From: Pipra filicauda
Taxonomy: Eukaryota; Chordata; Aves; Passeriformes; Pipridae
DNA length: 64,000 bases
Reading direction: 5' to 3'
NCBI RefSeq assembly: GCF_003945595.2
Contig: NW_024104619.1
Location: 310,001-374,000 of the forward strand
The number at the start of each line of letters is the position of its first letter. Position 1 is the first letter of the stretch. Both the position numbers and the translations under genes were made by a program. Below the pieces are notes generated by a model. It was not told the DNA's origin. It worked only from the letters and a program-made list of their open reading frames with translations, and ran no database searches. This document shows, one piece after another, positions 37,250 through 49,050 of the stretch.

Positions 37250-37830
37250 CATTGTACCAACCTCAGCTCCTTTGTGGAGCATGGTCCCTCAGAGATAACC
37301 CCAAAACAGTGTGAACTCCCCTATAGTCCCGCTGCCCTTTAGGGGAATTCCCATCCCAACATGATTCCCTCTTTGGGTCACAATCTCTTGGGGCATTCCC
37401 ACTCTGGCATGGACTCCTCTGTGGTGCACAGTCTAGTCAGGATCATCCACATACTAATGTGTCCTTCCCCATGTGCCAAGATCCGCCAGAGATACCTCTT
37501 CTGTCACAAAGCGCCTCCTCCAGGGCTGCATCTCCAGCCATTCCCCTCACAGTTTGCCTTTACGTGTGTCTTCTCCACGTTTCCTCCCTTCTCCTCACAC
37601 GTGTCTCCGTGCACTCCTCCTCAGGTGTCTCCTTTTGTGTGTCCTTCTGTCCTCTCATGAGTCTCCTTGTTGCATCTCACACCCTTCATTGCTGTTGACC
37701 TTTCCTAAGTATGTTTGAGCCTGTTGCAGTGCTGGGGCCCAGTGGACTCTTTCCACTGGTTGCCAAGCTGGCCAAGGGCAGCTCAAGGACTCCCTTCACA
37801 TCTCCCTGACACCCAAACCTTGCCCAATAT
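37250..37830. mobile_element. LTR-like segment, probable old avian ERV LTR remnant
   Basis: A GC-richer island in AT-rich DNA. It contains three or four modules resembling those of the LTR at 4297: 'gagcatggtccctcagag', 'caacatgattccctctttgg' and 'ggcatggactcctctgtgg', each followed by a 'cacaatctc' or 'cacagtct' half, spaced about 45-50 bases. It ends near 'cacccaaaccttgcccaata', which resembles an avian LTR 3' end. Open frames at 37361-37718 are composition artefacts in three frames at once. The boundaries and the assignment are uncertain. Confidence 0.5.
37555..37685. repeat. Pyrimidine-rich imperfect repeat of GTGTCTCC words
   Basis: A CT-rich stretch in which variants of 'cgtgtctcc' and 'tgtgtcctt' recur at about 15-20 base intervals. 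It lies inside the LTR-like segment and could be one of its internal modules. Confidence 0.55.
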
Positions 37831-38300
37831 GTCCTATACATGATTCCAGTGTAAAATTTCAGATAAAAGCATATATTAGATTGCATTTCAATAGTTTGGG
37901 ATTTTTTTTGTAGGATAAGGAGGGTAAACACTTCGGTTTTTTATTGAGGTAATGTTAATTCTTGGATTTAATTTTTCTAAATTCATTTCCACTTCTGTTC
38001 TGCAAGGAAAATAAAGTCTTCCAGGCTTCTTTGTACTGCGCTTAATTGGACCAGTCTAATTTTCCAGAAATTTCTGTAGCTGGAGCAGCATCATTATTAC
38101 TGAACTTAGATTACCTACAATTTCAACTCACAGATTTAATTAGTTGTAGTTGAAAAACAGTTTCTTGTACAAACTTTTAGGCTTAGGTCTGAAACAAATT
38201 TGGAAGGCTTCCTGTATGCTCTGCGGCGTACACTGAAAGTTTATTTTCCAATAACTGTGTCTTCTGATAATGTTTTTGAAAGACAATTAGTGCATAGCTG
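37831..38300. other. Non-coding spacer
   Basis: AT-rich sequence between the LTR-like segment and the next CR1. Nothing recognised. Confidence 0.5.
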
Positions 38301-38560
38301 GCAAAGCCTATCTTACATGAATGGACTGAAAGAGCTTGGCTTGTTTAGCCTAGCGAAACATAAGATAAGAGGGGAGATGATTGTTCTCTGTAAGTACCTC
38401 TGGGAACAAACACAAGGGAGAGGGAAGAGCTATTAAAGCTAAAAGACAGTATCAGCGCTAGAACAAAGGTATGTAATTTGGCCTGAAAATTGCACTGTAA
38501 ATTAGAAGATTACTTCTAACCATGAGAAAATGAAGCTGTGAAGCAGCACCTAAAAGGAAG
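38301..38560 (+). mobile_element. Old CR1 LINE 3' portion, sense
   Basis: The plus strand reads 'ggactgaaagagcttggctt', 'gtttagcctagcgaaaca', 'gataagaggggagatgattg', 'tctctgtaagtacctctggg', 'gagctattaaagctaaaaga' and 'acttctaaccatgagaaa'. This is the order of an older CR1 subgroup whose wording differs from the other copies ('GLFSLAKHKIRGEMIVLCKYL' in the 38200-38436 frame, with the first residues from unrelated sequence). The 3' tail is missing, so the 3' part is lost or unrecognisable. Divergence suggests an old insertion. Confidence 0.82.
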
Positions 38561-39685
38561 ACTAAAAAACCCTGCAGACATGAACTAGCCCTAATGAAGG
38601 GAAATGTGGGTATATGAACAAGATTATGTCACGAGGAACCTACTGTAGCAGATAATTGAACTTGACAGTCAAGGAAAACCCTTGCTGTTCCTTTTGGTTT
38701 TTACTATTGGGGCTTTTTAGTTGGTTGGCTGCTATGGGAAGGGGAGTTTGATTTTCTTTTTTTTTTTTTTATTGGTTGATCGGGTTTGGCTGGCTTGTTT
38801 GTCTGTAGGATTTTCTTTTTTAATATATCTTAAGGTAGGATAAATTTATAGGGAGCAAATTAACTAGTCATAATCAGATCTCTTTGGTACTTTTTTCCAG
38901 TGTAAATGCACTTTTCATTCAGCTCACTGTAGAATGAAGGACGCCTCCCAGATGAAACATTTGCAATGAAAGAGGATGAATCTTCTCCTCAGCTGGTGAC
39001 AGTAGAGTTCATCTGAGACACGGAAGACATCAACCACTGTTATATATCACCCACTGTTAAACTGCACATCTCCCTCTAAATATGGAGAAGGGGTGGAAAT
39101 TTATTCCAGAGTTGTTCTTGATCTCGCTGTACATTTTAGCTCTTGAATTAATCTTTTTGATGTTGACAAGTATTCTGATCTCCTGTAAGCACACAATTAC
39201 TTATGCCAATGTAAGGTACATTATTCATTATTTGGCACTTTTTTGTGTGCAATAATGCACAAACACGATGGGCGCTGGCAGATCTGGCACTACAATGTGA
39301 TGAGCAATTAGTCTTACAACTGAGCCAGTTATGTTCATTTCTTGTATTAGATTACATTGTAGGTAACAGTTCAGAGATCTTATGTAAGACAATAATATCC
39401 TATTTTGTGATCATCTTAAAATTGTATTTTACACACTCACAGGGATTTTGCTAAGGACGTTTGTCTCATCTGTTCAAGATTTCAATTTCCAGAAAATGTT
39501 TGGAAAGAAAAAAAGGGATTATTAGGCTAAGAAGTCAATAAGCTTCCACTCTTCAATACAACAAAAAAATTTCAATACTAAATCTATAAATAAAACAATG
39601 CTACCCATGACTTCTTTCCTTCTTCTTACTGTACACCCTACACTGAAAAACTCCAAATTTGATGGATCTGACAGCAGCTCCTATT
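38561..39685. other. Non-coding stretch
   Basis: No element recognised. A T-rich patch is present near 38757-38770. The open frame at 39245-39454 has no motif. Confidence 0.5.
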
Positions 39686-40050
39686 ACAGAATCACAGAAT
39701 GGGTCTAATTGGAAGGAACCACAGCGGGTCATCTGGTCCAACCTCCCTGCTCAAGCAGGGTCATCCCAGAGCACATGGCACAGGATTGCAACCAGACAGT
39801 TCTGGAATATCTCCAGTGAGGGAGACTCCACACCCTCTCTGGACAATCTGCTCCAGTGTTATGTCACTGCACAGCAAAGAAGTTCTTCCTTATGTTCATG
39901 TGGAACTTCCTGGGCATCAGTTTCTGCCCATGTCCTCCTGCACTACTGCTCAGCACCACCGAGCAGAGCCTGGTCCATCCCCTGACACCTCCCTGCAGAT
40001 ACTGACAGACATTGGTGAGGTCCTGTTGCATGACAGCTGCTCTGAAAGCC
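39686..40050 (-). mobile_element. CR1 LINE 3' end, antisense
   Basis: The plus strand begins 'acagaatcacagaatggg', then 'gggtcatctggtccaacctc', 'caagcagggtcatcccagag', 'acagttctggaatatctcc', 'gagggagactccacacc', 'gttcttccttatgttcatg' and 'actgacagacattggtgagg'. It belongs to the same subgroup and orientation as 3783-3990 and 63609-64000. Several open frames of 60-120 codons cross it in different frames and are artefacts of the GC-richer repeat. Confidence 0.95.
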
Positions 40051-41742
40051 AAATTCCCAGTTGTATTTAAGGCATATATTCAGAGGTTCCAAAATCTAAA
40101 TAAATAATGACTTGATAATGAGGAGACTAGAAGAAAAAAATAGTATCAAGTAGATACATATCCTTTCTGAACTACTAATGACAATCTGTCACAAGGAGCT
40201 GCAGTTTGCATCGTCTGTTCAGTTGTATTTTTATCTCCTTCCCGGAAAGACGTGATTTTTGCTAACAGGCAAGAGGTTGCTACCACTTGAACATCAACTA
40301 TTCTTGTTACTGACCCATAGTGAATGTTCTCTGAGTGCCCACTAAGCTTCTTTAGTCCACAGGAATTTTTATGTTTACATTTACAAAGGTATTTCATGAT
40401 ATAAAACATTCATATTTTCTTATGAAAGCACACAGCCTCTACTGATGTTTCAGTAGGATGTGGGTGGGGATAAGCACAAGTAAATTGAGTTTAACACATC
40501 TGTTTTCAATAGCATGTCATTTCTCCCCTTCAAAATGGTAGGTTATCCTATTTCTTTATCTGTCACTACACCACTGAATTGTGCTAAAGTAAAAATTCAG
40601 ATTCTAGCTAGAGACTAATAATGGCTGTAATTATATCTGGAAAGTACTGCTCATTACCATCTGAAAATATGGATACATCCAAGTCTCACACCACTAGAAT
40701 TTGCACTGTGAGAAAGAATTACTGAAATCTGCCTCAGCGGTAAAACAGGACTAAATTCTGATATAGGAAGTAAGAAAACAATAAAGCTGCTGGAAAGGAA
40801 GCACAGTTTTTGCAACTCCTGCAAGTCACTTTATTTTGATAAACAGGGGTCTTTCTGTCCGCATAAGTTTCTTCTGCTTGTCTGCTAGAGGTTATCAGCT
40901 CATATTGTTAATTAATGCCAATTTAAAAAAAAGCCCAGTAAATTTTAGGACCATCACATCATACCTAGTGAGATTTACTGCTGGGAACTGAAAGCATTTT
41001 ATTCTAGCTTGCAGATCTCTCTTCTCTTCTGTGGGCCCACATACGACTCAGATAAAATACTGCCATAAGCACTTGCTTATCCTGATTTAAAGTTCATGTA
41101 AATCTATGGGGATTGTTCCATTGGCATTACCAGGGTTTGTATTGGACCCTTTTAGCACACTGGCAAGATCCTGAGTCTCCAGGCAATACTCCAAGATCCT
41201 TAAAAGGGCACAACAGGCAGCCTCACTAAGTGAATGGTACTTCCACTATTCCCCTCTGATGTACAACTACCATTTTAAAATATGTTTGTAACAAAGGCCA
41301 TTTCATCTATTTATGATTGATACAGGAACCACCAAGATATATGATCAGCCACACCCACACAGCTTCTCCCTTTTCCTAAAACAATAAAGCTACATTAAGT
41401 CATACAGGAAGTGGGGTTCACATTATTTTTTCAAATTTTAGACACTTTGGCCAATTTAATAAGATAAATAAAATTTAAAAAATAATTAAACTATGTTACA
41501 TTAAAAAAGAAATTAAGCAAACAGAAAAACCCAAACAAACAAAAAATCACTCCATCCTGAATTCAATGACAGAATGTACCTGGGACGATACAAGGCAAAG
41601 GGACAATTCACAATATTTCTTCCTATGGTAGGAAAGAGGTGATAAAATAGCTTCTCCTTTGAGGACACAATTAGAGACTAGACTTCTATTTACCGACATC
41701 TTTCCTTGCCTTTTGACCAAAAAAAATATAATTAATTTTAAA
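40051..41742. other. Non-coding stretch
   Basis: No element, exon or RNA gene recognised. A-rich words lie at 41462-41550, including imperfect AAAC units. The open frame at 40146-40409 (minus strand) has no motif. Confidence 0.5.
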
Positions 41743-41940
41743 TGAGGTTAATGAAACGCTGGAATGTGTTGCCCAGAGAGGTGGTGGATGTCCTGTACTT
41801 GGAAACATTCAAGGCTATGTTGGATGCCCTTTGAGCAGCCTGATCTAGTTGTGGTTTAGTTGTCCCTGCTTACTACAGGGGTAGTTGGGCTGGATGACCT
41901 TGAAAGGTCCTTTCCAACACAAATTATTCTATGATTCTAG
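41743..41940 (+). mobile_element. CR1 LINE 3' UTR and tail, sense
   Basis: The plus strand reads 'ctggaatgtgttgcccagag', 'aggtggtggatgtcctgt', 'acattcaaggctatgttgga', 'agcagcctgatctagttg', 'ggatgaccttgaaaggtcct' and 'ttccaacacaaattattct', with one tail octamer at the end. It is a short 5'-truncated insertion that contains no ORF2. Confidence 0.95.
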
Positions 41941-42500
41941 TAAAACTTACAAATTCAGCAGTCAAGTGAAGCCAAAAGAGAACTGTATTTAATGGGTATG
42001 ATAGGTAAAACAGTAAAATTGACCTTTTAGACACTCACATAATCCCTGACTATCTTAGTGTGTTTGAGAGACACAGAACAAAGCCAGAAGGCTGACTATT
42101 GTCTGTGATTTATATTGTCCAACCGCACTGTGGCACACAGTGAGAGACATTAAAAAAACAGTAACCTGTGACTGCAAGTCAAAAAAAGAAAAACTGCAAA
42201 TCCATAGACCACCATCAAGGCACGTAAAACGACATTCTCTCAACAAGAGAAGTGTTTCATTTATGTGATGACTAACAAAGGAACAAAACTCCTAGAGGTG
42301 GAAAGCATTAACTATTTCACTAATAAAATTGTAATAAAAACATTTATATGAACCAATAAAGACCTCAAACTCCTTATTATAGATAACATTTTTTTAAATT
42401 TTCCAGGCCAGACAGAAATGCTACTGTGAGGACAGAAGAAAGATCAAAAAAAATTCTGATATAGCAAAATACTACTTGAAAAAGTAGGTAAAAAATGAAG

Positions 42501-42537
42501 AAAACAAACAAACAAACAAAAAAAACAACAACAAAAC
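42501..42537. repeat. (AAAC)n/(AAC)n A-rich microsatellite
   Basis: AAAC units followed by an A run and AAC units. Simple repeat with no other content. Confidence 0.9.
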
Positions 42538-44661
42538 CTCAGCAACATAATTAAAGGCTTGTCTCCTACCTAGTCTACCTACAAAAATTACAAAATTAAA
42601 ATCAACAAACTACGAACTTCCCACAACTTTCTTGCAATGCAAGAAAACATTGTAAAGGCAATAGGCTGCATAGCTGCCATTATGCTTATGTCTACACATA
42701 AATTCTCTGGACTTCACAGCTTTCTACACTCTTTTAAAATGGTTAAATTCTTCACTTACTTATGGTGACACTTGGAGAATGTGTCTACTGGAACATGAAA
42801 AGGAAGAATATCTACCAAGGATCTGATCTTACTAAAAAAAAATAAGTTGAACACCTGAATATTAAAAGATTAATTTTAACCAAAGGCATTAAATTCAGCT
42901 ATAACCTCTGACTCAAAATTCAACTAAATCACAAAGAGCATTGGGCAAATACTAACTGAGAAAAAGAAAGATATGATAGTGGTGGAAAAAAATATATTTA
43001 AACATCCTACTTTTTAAAGTATAGTGTGTGAATAAAACACTGGATATTTTAATGAGACAATTCTTAACCTACTTAACAGTTATATTTTAGGAAATGCTAA
43101 ATGTCTCCGAATTAGCTAAAGAAACTAATGATTAGATATTTTCCCTAGTGTACAGAACTACAAAATGGTTGCTCTGGGCAGTGAATATGATTGCACATTA
43201 GAGAAATTCCAAGTACTGCCTTGCTCTAATTTTTTTGATTAAAATTACCAAATGAATTGTATGAAACTTTTCAGAGAGAATTTGTAACAAGTTTAAATGA
43301 CTGTAGTTACCATTTGAAAGAACATTTGAAAGAGAAGAACATCAATAATTATTTTAATACTGTTTTGTAAAATACTGAGAAAGCACAATTTATAATCATA
43401 TTAATTTAGCAGATAGAGTTCTTTTCTAAAAATCCAGGAATGTATATGTATGCTACTGATCAAAAATAAAGCTGCTAAATATTAAATAAATATATGATAA
43501 TAAAGACAAAAAAATTCACAGACAAGGGATTCCCTCTTTCTACAGAAAAAAGAAGCATAATCTGTAATAAATTAGAGAAGATATGAGGTTAAAACTATGT
43601 GAATTTACTGTGGAAAAAAGTTGGTACAGTAAGAGAGGGGCAAATCATGTCTTCTCCCATAAAATTTTACTAGCAGCTTTTAAGGGAAGAGAAAGGTGTA
43701 TACCCAACATACCTTTTTTCATATAAAAAAGTGCAATATTTCCTCCCCCCTTACTCTATAATTCTAGAATTGCACTACTTAAACTCTGAGGTTTGAGATG
43801 AGATTGAAAAGTATCTGATGGACATGGTCTGTCTTTTCTTTTTGCCTCTGCTTTTAAAACCTGTTTCCAAACATATCAGAGATTCCATGTGTGAACAAAA
43901 CTGTGGATAAGCTCCTGTAGGAAAACAAGTATAGCATCAATAATCACTGAATCATAAATAAAATTATTTTTCTAGGCTAAAAAAGCCCCCACCTTTCCCA
44001 TAGAAGTAATCATCAATGGTAAGAGACCAGACCTTTTTAGAAAACAGAGCAATCAATGGGTTAATGTCGCTTTGGGAAAGGAGAAGATTATGATGGTTTA
44101 TCATTATTCTTGGAAACTTTATCAGTTAATTCCCTAGTCCCTGAAAGTAATTTCAGTGTACAAAAAACTTAAATTCTTAAATGCTTTTCTTTGTAGTTTC
44201 CGTTGAAAAGAAATGTACTCCAATCAATTTAACTCCTGTTGAAAATTCACTCAATTTTTTTTATCTGGAAAGAAAACAAGCAAACTTATTTGGAACATAC
44301 CATGCAAAGAGCTGCTTGAGATCTTGTGTCTACCCTTTGCCTGACCTATTCTCCATCTTGGGAGCCTAATGCTGTTACAAGCACCCATCAGGTTTGGCTT
44401 CTTTTGTGAAGGAAAGCAATTTAAACTTGGACTTAGTTTCAATCAGCAAGTTATCAACCTTTAGGAATCATAGTTTGGGAAGTTTATCTAGTCAATAAAT
44501 CACCTACACTTAGAAAGCCTTATTTTAGGCTTTAGAAAGTCTTTAATAATTGATATTTTATACTAATTACTCTTTTATATCCAGTCATATCTTGCCTACT
44601 AACAAATTATATTTTTTCTAGATTTCTATTAAAAGCCATCTAGACTTTGAAATACTTTATC

Positions 44662-44685
44662 AAAAAAAAAAAAAAAAAAGAAAAA
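44662..44685. repeat. A18 tract
   Basis: Eighteen A's, then GAAAAAG. Simple homopolymer with no retrocopy body recognised on its 5' side. Confidence 0.9.
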
Positions 44686-46732
44686 GTTATTTTTTCAACA
44701 CATGTAAATATCTATGTCCTTATTTATTTCAGGCTTAGAAAACTGTACTTCAAACAATAATGTAAAATTCACAGCTTTCAACAAAAGAATAGTTATGAAT
44801 AGATTTCCAAAACCAGTAGCAAATCTAATCAGCTTGATGTTCAAACTATAAAACTCATTTTAAAAAAAGTCAACATCATAATTTAGAGTTTTGTCCTTTG
44901 TCTAAAATATGGTGTATATAAATGTCACTGCACTTGATATGGAAATGAAATGTCAATTCTTTGTATATTCATTTTTGAAACTGTTTTATGCCCTAATCTC
45001 TTACGGCCTTTTAGACTCAAAAATATTATCAGCAAATGTAACAGCCAATATCAAAACTTCTCATTTACTGTGTTAAAATTAATTCCAAGCATAAAAATTA
45101 GAAAAAAAAATATTGCTTACTCAATAATGCCTTACAGCATTTTCTATAGTGAAGTGATTTAAAAGATACACTTTTATTGACATAGGTGTACATTCAGCTA
45201 AGAAAAATTAACATAGATGGATCTTTCTACGGGAAGGAGATTAGAAAAGAGGGAACAGTGCTAGAATAATAAGTTTATTATGGTTATTATAGCTCCTTCC
45301 TCCAAAAACAAACTAAACCTTCTGCATATATACTGAAACTCTCTTTTCTCTTACACAAGTAATCTGCACCATTGACTAACTCAATTGAGAAATGGATATT
45401 TTGGGGTGTTTAATAGCATTCAACCATAATTTCATGGTATAACATGAGACTCTGAAGGGTAGAATGTCTTACATTTGCAACTAAAAAGGAAGAAAAAGGA
45501 AAGGGGGTGAGCATGGGGATGGACAAGTATAAGAAGAAAGAGATGTTTGAATAGAGTTTTCTACAACAGCTGCATTCTTCCATCTGTGATAAAAATATAT
45601 AAAAGGAGAGCAACTCAAACAAAAAAAAAAATAGTTAGGGATTAGACCATCTATTATTTGTCCCATTTAAGTAAAACCCATTATGCAGCATGATTGCATA
45701 GAAGAGTGCTGAGCTAGTATTCTGTGAAATGTGATTGAGTAATTCACTCAAAAGAGAAGTGAAATCTTCTCTAAAGGGAAATTTAATACCTTCCAGCTGT
45801 CATCAAATGCTGTTTTGTTTAGGATAAAAAGACATGCTCATTGCATGGGTTTTTGGCAATCTGCTAGACCTATCACCAGTTTTACCCTGAGTGACTAAAC
45901 CTGTATTTACTGCAGTGCTGGGTTTGTTTGAATTTGTCCATTCAGTAAGATTCTTGAGCCATGTGGATCAATTACAGTAGCAGCTCTGAACATTCATGTC
46001 ATGATCTGTGATGCGTGATAACCATGTTTTTAAACTTATTTTAAACACATCTATGCTCAGTTGAGATTTTTTTGCTGTAAGTACAAAGGCTGAGTTTGGA
46101 AGAGCACTTGAAGTGTTTGCATTACTCCAGTAACTTGGGATAAACTCTCATGTGTGTATTGCAGAGGAAACCCTCTTTGCCAAAGAGAAACATTTCAAGG
46201 AAGATCCTCTAATGAGAAGTCTCGTAACACCTTTGGATATTTATTTGTAGTTACTCATCACAGTTATATCAACCAGGTAAAAGAATTTCCAAGTTCTTGC
46301 ACTAAATGAAAACAAAGCATCCAGTTTAAGACACGAAGCATGCTTTACCAGTCTGATGGTTTCCTAGGATGAGGGGAATGATTTGGTATGGAAAGGCAGA
46401 GAATAGTGAACCATTTAAATCCAAATGGACTGATAAGAATGGGGTGGGTGGACAACGTATGAATTTACCTGGACTGTGAGCCTCAGAGATTTGCAATCAG
46501 CAGTAAAAAAATCCAACTGGCAAGCAGTTGTTGAGGTGCTCAGAACTCGTCCTGTAGCTCACAATGACAAACCAGGGTGTAGAAGGGCAGGGCTGTTACA
46601 ATTTTGGGACCCTGACAGACTAAAGCAATGAAAGTTCTGTGAAGTAAGACAATGTTAAATCCTGTATCTGTAATGGCATAATGCAACTTTAGAGCCTGGA
46701 TGTCAGCTGGATAGAGAGAAACTTTATAGAAG

Positions 46733-47180
46733 GTCCAGTGGACAAACTGAACATAAGTCAGCAGCATGTTTTTCCAGCAATGAAGGACGGTAGCATATTG
46801 GACTAGTGTTGCTAATACTACTGTGAGTTTAGTGAGCAGTCCATGGAATTGATCCTTCCACTCTATTCAGCCCTTGTGAAGCCATGACTGTAGAACTGTG
46901 CCCACTTCTAGTTTCTCAAGTACAAGTTAGGTATGTACATACTGGAATATAAGTCCAGTGATCAGAGACTGGACCACGTGACATATGGGGAGAGGCTCAG
47001 AGAACTTGTTTTTTTCAGAAAGAAAATCCAATAAGATCCAAAGGGATCTTACTGTCATTTATAGAGGTTGTTGGGTTTCTATCCTTGGCAATATTCAAAC
47101 CTGCTCTCAGCAGAAAGCTGGACAGGAGGACACCCTGGCAAGGATGCCTCTTCCAACTTTCATGGCATTGATTCTCTGTT
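46733..47180 (+). mobile_element. Old, decayed CR1 LINE ORF2 end plus 3' UTR, sense
   Basis: The plus strand reads 'gtggacaaactgaacataag', 'tcagcagcatg', 'tagcatattggactagtgtt', 'gaattgatccttccactct', 'attcagcccttgtgaagcca', 'ggggagaggctcagagaact' and finally 'gcctcttccaactttcatgg' with a decayed tail 'cattgattctctgtt'. These are CR1 segments in correct order. Gaps in the middle (after 'gatcttactgtcatttatag') remove most of the region between ORF2 and the 3' UTR. It is one of the oldest-looking copies and does not code. Confidence 0.7.
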
Positions 47181-49050
47181 AAAAGAGGAAATCAACACTT
47201 CCAGGAAGCAAACTGTGCACAGCAACACTTCAGGATTTCAGTGATGTTAAACCAAACAAATCTGCCTGAGAATCTGCAGCTAAAAAGGAAGGAACATGTC
47301 CAAGAAGGTATGCAGAACCCTCATGGGCCAGCAACCATTAGAACTATCGTATGTTTTATTGACCGATGCTCCACATAATTAACTTTCAATTTTCTAGGAA
47401 AAAAAATGCAAATTGGCTGGTAAGAAGTAGCAAAATGCATAGACCTATTGGGATGGTATCATGAATGTCATTACTCATCAGTGAAAACAATCTCAACAAT
47501 AATAAGCTTTTATGGATATTTATGGAGGAATATGCAAAGCAAATTTGAGCAAAAGGAAGTTAAAAAGATAAAAGCAGAGAGAACTTTTCAAGAAGCTTGA
47601 AGTATTTGTGGTAATTGTCACAAGTTACCTTAGAGGGAAAAAACTTTAAAAAAGTAAAAAATACATAATTTTATTAATAGATTAGCTTGTTTCTAATTAT
47701 TCTAAAAAGCAGCATGCAATTAAGCATATGCAATCAGTTTTGTTTGGTTATTTGTTTTCATTTTTCTATGAGGTAGTAAGAATATAAGGAAACACATAGA
47801 GGTGCGAGCATTTAAATTTGCCAGTAAAAGGTTATCCTCTACTCAGCCACATCCTTAACACAACCCAAGCCTGCCAGCACTGTAGAAGCATCTTTTGGGA
47901 TGCACAGGTTTATGGTAACACTCTAGATAGACCCAGTTATCACAAGATATGTAGTTTTAAAACAGAATATTGCTTAATTTTGCCTGGTATCTCAGTTCAT
48001 TTTCCTCCTTTCTGCAGTGAGAAGTATCCTGCTTTGTTCTGCTTTACTTTGGTTTTAATTTCAGCATAGCATTCTCTATTTCTCCAAGAAGTGTCTTCTG
48101 GCTAAAAAACTTGGAGCTTAACATGTCAATGCTCCAATTACCACCAAAAACCAATAGAAAAAAAAAGAGTGTGTCAGAGGCTCAATAATGGTCAAAAAAT
48201 AACTTTTAGGAAAACACTCTTCATCCATACATAGAACTTAGACATTTGTCTACTTTTTAAAAGAAGGCTTTGTGGTTGGGGTTTTTTGTTTTTGTTGTTT
48301 TTTTTTGTTTTGTTTTGTTTTGTTTTGGCTTTGTAGTTGCTGTTTTACTTTGGGATTTGGTGGGTTTTTTCTTTGTTTGTGGGGTTTTTTTGTGGTTTGT
48401 CTGGTTTTTTGCTTTTGAGAATGGGCAATGACAGCACTGTTTCTTATTTCCAAAGAGCACAAGACAGGACTTAAACATACGACATCTAGCTATGAACTGA
48501 AGTGAGCCCAGAAAAGATGTTGACATTCAGGATAATTAAGACTTTTAAATAATTCCATTTTGAGGAAATCTACCAAGGAAAACATTTTGAGCAGAGAGTA
48601 AAGGATTCATCTCCCACTCAATTATTATTGTTGGAAGATTAAATATTGAAAAGGAATTCCTGAAAGTAGAAATTAATAGAAGTTTTTAATTTTTGAAAAG
48701 TAACACTTATTTTTTATCCTGGTGCCCTGATAAGAATTTATTTTTATACACTTGCTTTGAAAATTTAGAGATAGGCTGAGCAATAAATAAATAAAATAAA
48801 CTGAATGTTTAATTTTTTTTATATAGCAAAGAATTAATCAAAGTAATTTTCAAGCTACTAAAATGCCACCTTATTTCTGGAAAAAAAATGTCTTGAATCA
48901 GAAAGGTGGTAATGAAGCATCAGGAAGAGTTGTCTGTACTTTCTTCCTCACTTTATATTCCTTTGAACATTACTATACTGAAACTTTAACTGGATTATTA
49001 TTGCATTTAAAATAAAAGAAACTGCACAAATCAATTTAAACAGTCCTTTC
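47181..49050. other. Non-coding stretch with a GT-rich tract
   Basis: No mobile element recognised. The GT-rich low-complexity tract is listed separately. The minus-strand open frames at 48250-48526 are its Lys/Thr/Gln-rich translation. Confidence 0.5.
48272..48418. repeat. G/T-rich low-complexity tract with (TTTTG)n core
   Basis: Almost only G and T on the plus strand, with an ordered TTTTG core at about 48303-48327 followed by irregular TTTG and GGGTTTTT words. The strand asymmetry extends for roughly 145 bases, longer than the other simple tracts here. Confidence 0.85.

Larger units (their letters stand above)
41941..46732. other. AT-rich non-coding stretch
   Basis: No transposon or exon recognised in 4.8 kb apart from A-rich simple tracts listed separately. 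Open frames are all at or below 70 codons. A possible acceptor-like 'ttttctttgtag' precedes a 62-codon frame at 44181-44369, but no matching donor or homology supports an exon. Confidence 0.5.

Noticed and set aside
37361..37718. Three overlapping plus-strand frames of 79-99 codons
   Set aside because: Open in all three frames at once, as expected for a CT-rich segment with few stop codons. This is composition, not coding.
44169..44369. Possible exon after a polypyrimidine-AG acceptor-like site
   Set aside because: No donor site, homology or neighbouring exon, and such acceptor-like words are common in T-rich DNA.
48250..48526. Lys/Gln/Thr-rich minus-strand frames resembling a basic tail protein
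   Set aside because: Produced by translation of the G/T-rich low-complexity tract on the other strand.
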